A stretch of 21,820 nt of DNA from Mesostigma viride (lineage: Eukaryota; Streptophyta; Mesostigmatophyceae; Mesostigmatales; Mesostigmataceae), in contig RPFO01000082.1 in the NCBI GenBank assembly GCA_009746045.1, positions 4,091,140 through 4,112,959 of the forward strand. The letters run 5' to 3'. The notes beneath the pieces were generated by a model. It was not told the DNA's origin and ran no database searches. It was given only the letters and a program-made list of their open reading frames with translations. Of the stretch, positions 18,895 to 21,820 are shown one piece after another. The position numbers and the translations under genes were made by a program. Within the stretch, counting starts at the first letter, position 1. Each line of letters begins with the position of its first letter.

Positions 18895-19113
18895 GCTTGG
18901 TTTTGGGATGATGCCCACACCATAAACCTGGAATATGCTTTAGAAGTGTTGGCTAGGCATGTAGAGCTACCTGCCTCATTGTTGTGCACACGCGCAACAG
19001 GTTGCCCGTGTCGAGGTAAGGCAAGGGCACATGACGTGCCCAGCCACCTCCTTGTACATTGTGGTCGAATTGGGCATGGTCAGGAGCCTTTTGGATGGCA
19101 TAGGAAGTGTTAG
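18895..19113 (+). pseudogene. Zinc-knuckle fragment, probably a retrotransposon C-terminus
   Basis: A 72-codon frame opens after a TGA at 18892 and ends at a TAG at 19111. It reads ALEVLARHVELPAS, then a Cys/His cluster CPCRG...HLLVHC (C-x-C-x11-H-x4-C). Clusters of this type with an HLL-x2-C end occur at the C-termini of LINE proteins. There is no ATG at the start, so this would be a fragment. It is on the opposite strand to the LINE fragment at 18180-18707 and does not belong to it. It could also be a chance frame, but the composition is protein-like. Confidence 0.4.
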
Positions 19114-19880
19114 TGTGCCTTAATACTCACTAATGCCTTCCTTAGCGTCTGCACAGGTGGCCAACTGCCAAAATTAATAACTGCTACAGCTGAGCTCAGA
19201 ATGCCACCAAACTCTGACAGTGCCTTCTATGGTCATTCCAGAATTTGACTTGTGCTTTTCAGGCCTAATTGATGTGTTATGAGTGTGTATGGGGACGCCC
19301 CGCCTAACTACTACAATACGGTTCGTAGGAGACGCGAAATGAGTGAGAATGTTACCCGAGCGGTAACGAGGATTCGCACCGTCGATTTTAACATATGTTT
19401 CTTTTTTTGCGCCATTTGGCGAGCATCGACTGGAGCCTGAACCTAGCGGGGGGAATCGTGCGGGGGAATCTTGCGGGGGAATCTTGCGGGGAAAAATTCC
19501 GAACGTGATTTTAGCGAAGTCCTACTACATTTTGCTTGGGTACACGGTACTACAGTTTCGTCACTGAAAATTTTCTGTAGTTGCGTTGGTGTTTCGTACG
19601 TTCCGCTGAAATTTTCGTGTTCAGTGCCCAGATCACAATTTGATCCGGGCGCAAAATGATTGGTTGTACGGTACGAACCAAAAACGAAATTTTAGTATCT
19701 AAGTTCCGCAGCGCTTGCTGAATTTGCCCCGGAAGCCCGGGGGCACTTTCCCCGCTGAAAAAGGTGTCCGCGGAAGCGTATTGTAGTTGAAAAAGCGTAT
19801 TTTTGGCCCAAAAATTAATAACTCAAAGGGATGTGCTGATTTTGTTGATCCAACAGGCGGAAAAAATGGTTTCGACTTAA
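19114..19880. other. No gene recognised; short hairpin and 13-14-bp tandem repeat
   Basis: A hairpin GTTACC/GGTAAC with a five-base loop lies at 19351-19367. A word gcgggggaatctt is repeated nearly four times from 19446 to 19498. Nothing else is recognised. Confidence 0.5.
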
Positions 19881-20878
19881 GCATCGTTTTCCTATCGATG
19901 TTTGACGTTTATCTGGCGGAGCCAATTTTCGGAAGAACCGTTAGGTTCGCCAGAATTGGCGAAGCTTATAAGGCCGTACACGTGAGAAAACATAGGAATA
20001 GGGGATGAAAATCCGTCAATCCATCCATCCATACATACATACATCCACCGAATTTGTCCCGAATTTGCAAGCATAAGGGTGAGGTTCTTCCGAAAATTGG
20101 CTCCGCCGTAGAGTTTCAACGGGCAAGTTGCAAACACGCACGTTACTTGATATATACGTTCTACGGCTTGTGTAGCACATTCTTTTTGCATTATTCATGC
20201 TCTTTCTTGACCCTGGCCTGGCCCCTTTCTAAAACACCCTTCTTAGATGCTCCCCTCAGTCAGTTGACCTGCCACAGGGTGATGGTGATAAGTTTTAGAG
20301 GCTGTATGGGTTTGAATACCTCAATATATGTTTGTTATACATTTCCCATACACATATTGCATGAGTGTGAGGCAGTTGGCTGGTCTCTGTGGCATCATCA
20401 AGCACGTAACTGGTGAGTAAAAGCTTCCCATTGACAGCATGTGCCACCAGGTGTGCTGGCCATCACCTGGCAAGCTATAGCAGCTTAGGCCTAGTTTATC
20501 CTTGCTAGGGCAGGCTGAAATAGGCTCAACATCACTAGTTTGTTGGTGGCTGCCTCCTAGAATGCATGCCTTGCGTAGGGTATCCGTACCACGTTACCTA
20601 CGTGCATGGACAAGGTAGCACCTGCACATAGGTGCCATGTAAGGGCAGTGTGATGATGCAGTTATGTTTCCCCATCATTGTGGAAGGGAAATGTATTGTT
20701 TGGCATGGTTGGTGGCCATATTAGTAGGTAGTATGCCCACCCTTACCCCCTTGGTTGCTATTTACCAACGGTACCCCTATGGGCTGTACTGGGTGTAACT
20801 GCTGGTATACCCACCCAAATGATGACCCCAATGGCTCAAACTGTTCAGCAACTAATTGTTTATCATCCCTGAAGTGGT
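19881..20878 (-). mobile_element. Dispersed repeat, right copy (inverted), interrupted by a small inverted-repeat element
   Basis: Reverse complement of 5741-6527: the outer end ctgaagtggt (20869-20878) equals the start at 5741, and gcatcgttttcc (19881) equals the end at 6526. About 235 bases (19915-20150) are present only in this copy and include the 193-bp element at 19915-20107. Confidence 0.75.
19915..20107. mobile_element. 193-bp element with perfect 25-bp terminal inverted repeats
   Basis: GGCGGAGCCAATTTTCGGAA (19915 on, 25 bases to 19939) is exactly complementary to 20083-20107. Inside lies a second hairpin, TTCGCCA/TGGCGAA around a GAAT loop (about 19945-19962), and a short atcc/atac repeat (20019-20045). 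No protein is encoded, which fits a non-autonomous MITE. A target duplication is not clear (flanks tct and gta). Confidence 0.75.
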
Positions 20879-21179
20879 AGGTGCCTAGGTCTTATAACAT
20901 AATTCAAAATGCACATTCTACCAAAAATGAAAACGCGCGTCTTGACCCCCCTGACTTTGACGGCAGTTATATATGGCCTACCCTGCATATATGTTAAAAA
21001 TATAATTACTTACAGCAGAGTGAAATCACTCAAACCAAAGCAAACGCCCAGCTATAAACCTATATACAGAGCCATGTCAAAGCTCTATACTACGATAAGA
21101 CCAATGGAAACGCCTAACGGGAGGAACCTAATAGCCCTGCTGCACCGCAAAATCAGCCCGCGTACGGCGGAGCATGATG
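20879..21179. other. Probable 3' untranslated part of the minus-strand retroelement
   Basis: It lies directly downstream (minus sense) of the coding end at 21180 and reaches to the edge of the inverted repeat at 20878. The plus-strand frame 20909-21229 has no family motif and partly opposes the retroelement coding end. Confidence 0.4.
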
Positions 21180-21820
21180 TCAGCCATGGCCCGAGTCAGC
21201 GCCACCGACAGGCGCTGACGCCAATATGACGGTCCAGGTCCGCGCCGACCATGGGGCCCGCTGGCCCTCCAGGTCCAGCCGGTCCTCCCGGAGCCGGCAA
21301 CACTCCTTGAAGAAGGCGGAGGTCAGGGGCCCCATGGCCCCAAACTCCTCCAGGACAAAGGGCACCACACGATGGTGCCCGACGTCGCCGTAGGCCAGGA
21401 GCTTGGCCCGCTCCGCCCGGTCCGCCGTGTAACCTGCCGTGAGGGAGGCCCCAGCCACGTGGCTAAGAGCCAAGGGCCGCGCCACCGAAACGTCAATAAG
21501 CAGATGCCGGCCACCCCCCTCAAAGTCCAGCACCACGATGTCAGGCCGGTGGTTGGGGAATAGAAGGCAGCGCCATCCGCATCCTCGGACCGGATGTTCG
21601 CGTGGGGGAAAACCGACCGAATCATGGCGAGCACCACCGTCAGGAGGACAGTGTGCAAATACAAATACCAATTCTGATTCTGTTGGCCCCCCATGCAGGC
21701 AAGGTAGTGAGTCCCCGTGGGATCCAGCGGCTGCCCACAGCTACCACAAGGCCGCCCGGCCGGAACAAGAGGCTGCGGGGCAAATAGCTGGTGCCGGAGC
21801 GCCACCGAGTAGTGGCTGGG
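21180..21820 (-). pseudogene. Retrotransposon C-terminus: zinc knuckle and restriction-like endonuclease, frameshifted
   Basis: The minus strand is open from the right edge and reads SHYSVALRHQL, then a zinc knuckle CGSCGQPLDPTGTHYLAC (C-x2-C-x9-H-x3-C as seen). The frame then fails, and near 21548-21575 the coding sense moves to the next frame, which reads RPDIVVLDFEGGGRHLLIDV, a PD...D nuclease-like signature with about 15 residues between the acidic residues, then TADRAERAKLLAYGDVG, PFVLEEFGAMGPL and a stop at 21180. A zinc knuckle followed by (K/R)PD-x12-15-D is the order found in R2-like (restriction-like endonuclease) LINEs, in which this domain nicks the target. One small indel breaks the gene, so this copy looks dead. 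It may be the same family as the RT at 1-906, but no overlapping part is visible to prove it. Confidence 0.75.

Noticed and set aside
19320-19400. Possible tRNA (gaggattcgcaccg and a nearby hairpin)
   Set aside because: No cloverleaf can be drawn: the acceptor and anticodon arms do not pair.
20909-21229. 106-codon plus-strand frame
   Set aside because: It overlaps the minus-strand retroelement end and its untranslated region and shows no motif.

Overview
This looks like nuclear DNA of a eukaryote, probably an alga or other protist with a repeat-rich genome. The evidence is one gene that can only be read across GT-AG introns, several non-LTR retrotransposon (LINE) fragments, satellite DNA, long tetranucleotide arrays and small inverted-repeat elements. 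There is no operon structure and no recognisable rRNA or tRNA. The species cannot be fixed from the sequence alone. Most of the open frames are shadows of repeats.

Layout. 1-906 (minus) is the reverse-transcriptase core of a LINE that runs off the left edge; 21180-21820 (minus) is the C-terminal zinc knuckle and restriction-like endonuclease region of a probably related element that runs off the right edge. 1221-1320 holds a LINE 3' end. 1320-5740 is AT- or GT-rich DNA with short repeats and no gene I can support. 5741-6527 and 19881-20878 are two inverted copies of one dispersed repeat; the right copy carries a 193-bp inverted-repeat element. 7468-7860 and 17500-17847 are two inverted copies of a TGATAAACGC minisatellite element, nested inside the first pair. 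8631-10482 (minus) is a four-exon gene for a protein of unknown function with an Ala/Pro/His/Lys repeat tail. 11010-11393 is a TA-flanked inverted-repeat element lying against a 286-bp satellite (11394-12103) that contains 52-bp palindromes. 12660-15010 is a cluster of LINE pieces: a 3' end carrying a 330-bp GGGA array, two 3' tails facing each other, a 5'-truncated LINE with its RT, and another 3' end. 15680-16630 is a CCCA/CCCT array of almost 1 kb. 18060-18812 holds a second LINE C-terminus and a LINE 3' end on the other strand. 18895-19113 is a small zinc-knuckle fragment.

How the parts relate. The retroelement pieces share an architecture at their 3' ends: a short stem-loop, then a TTAA/TAAT tail, with a GGAT block a few tens of bases inside. 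The stem is kept while its bases change, and the loop side and the bulge are kept too. One copy has turned its GGAT block into a long GGGA array. This looks like the recognition end used by the LINE's own reverse transcriptase, which also seeds tetranucleotide arrays. The only candidate host gene is the four-exon one.
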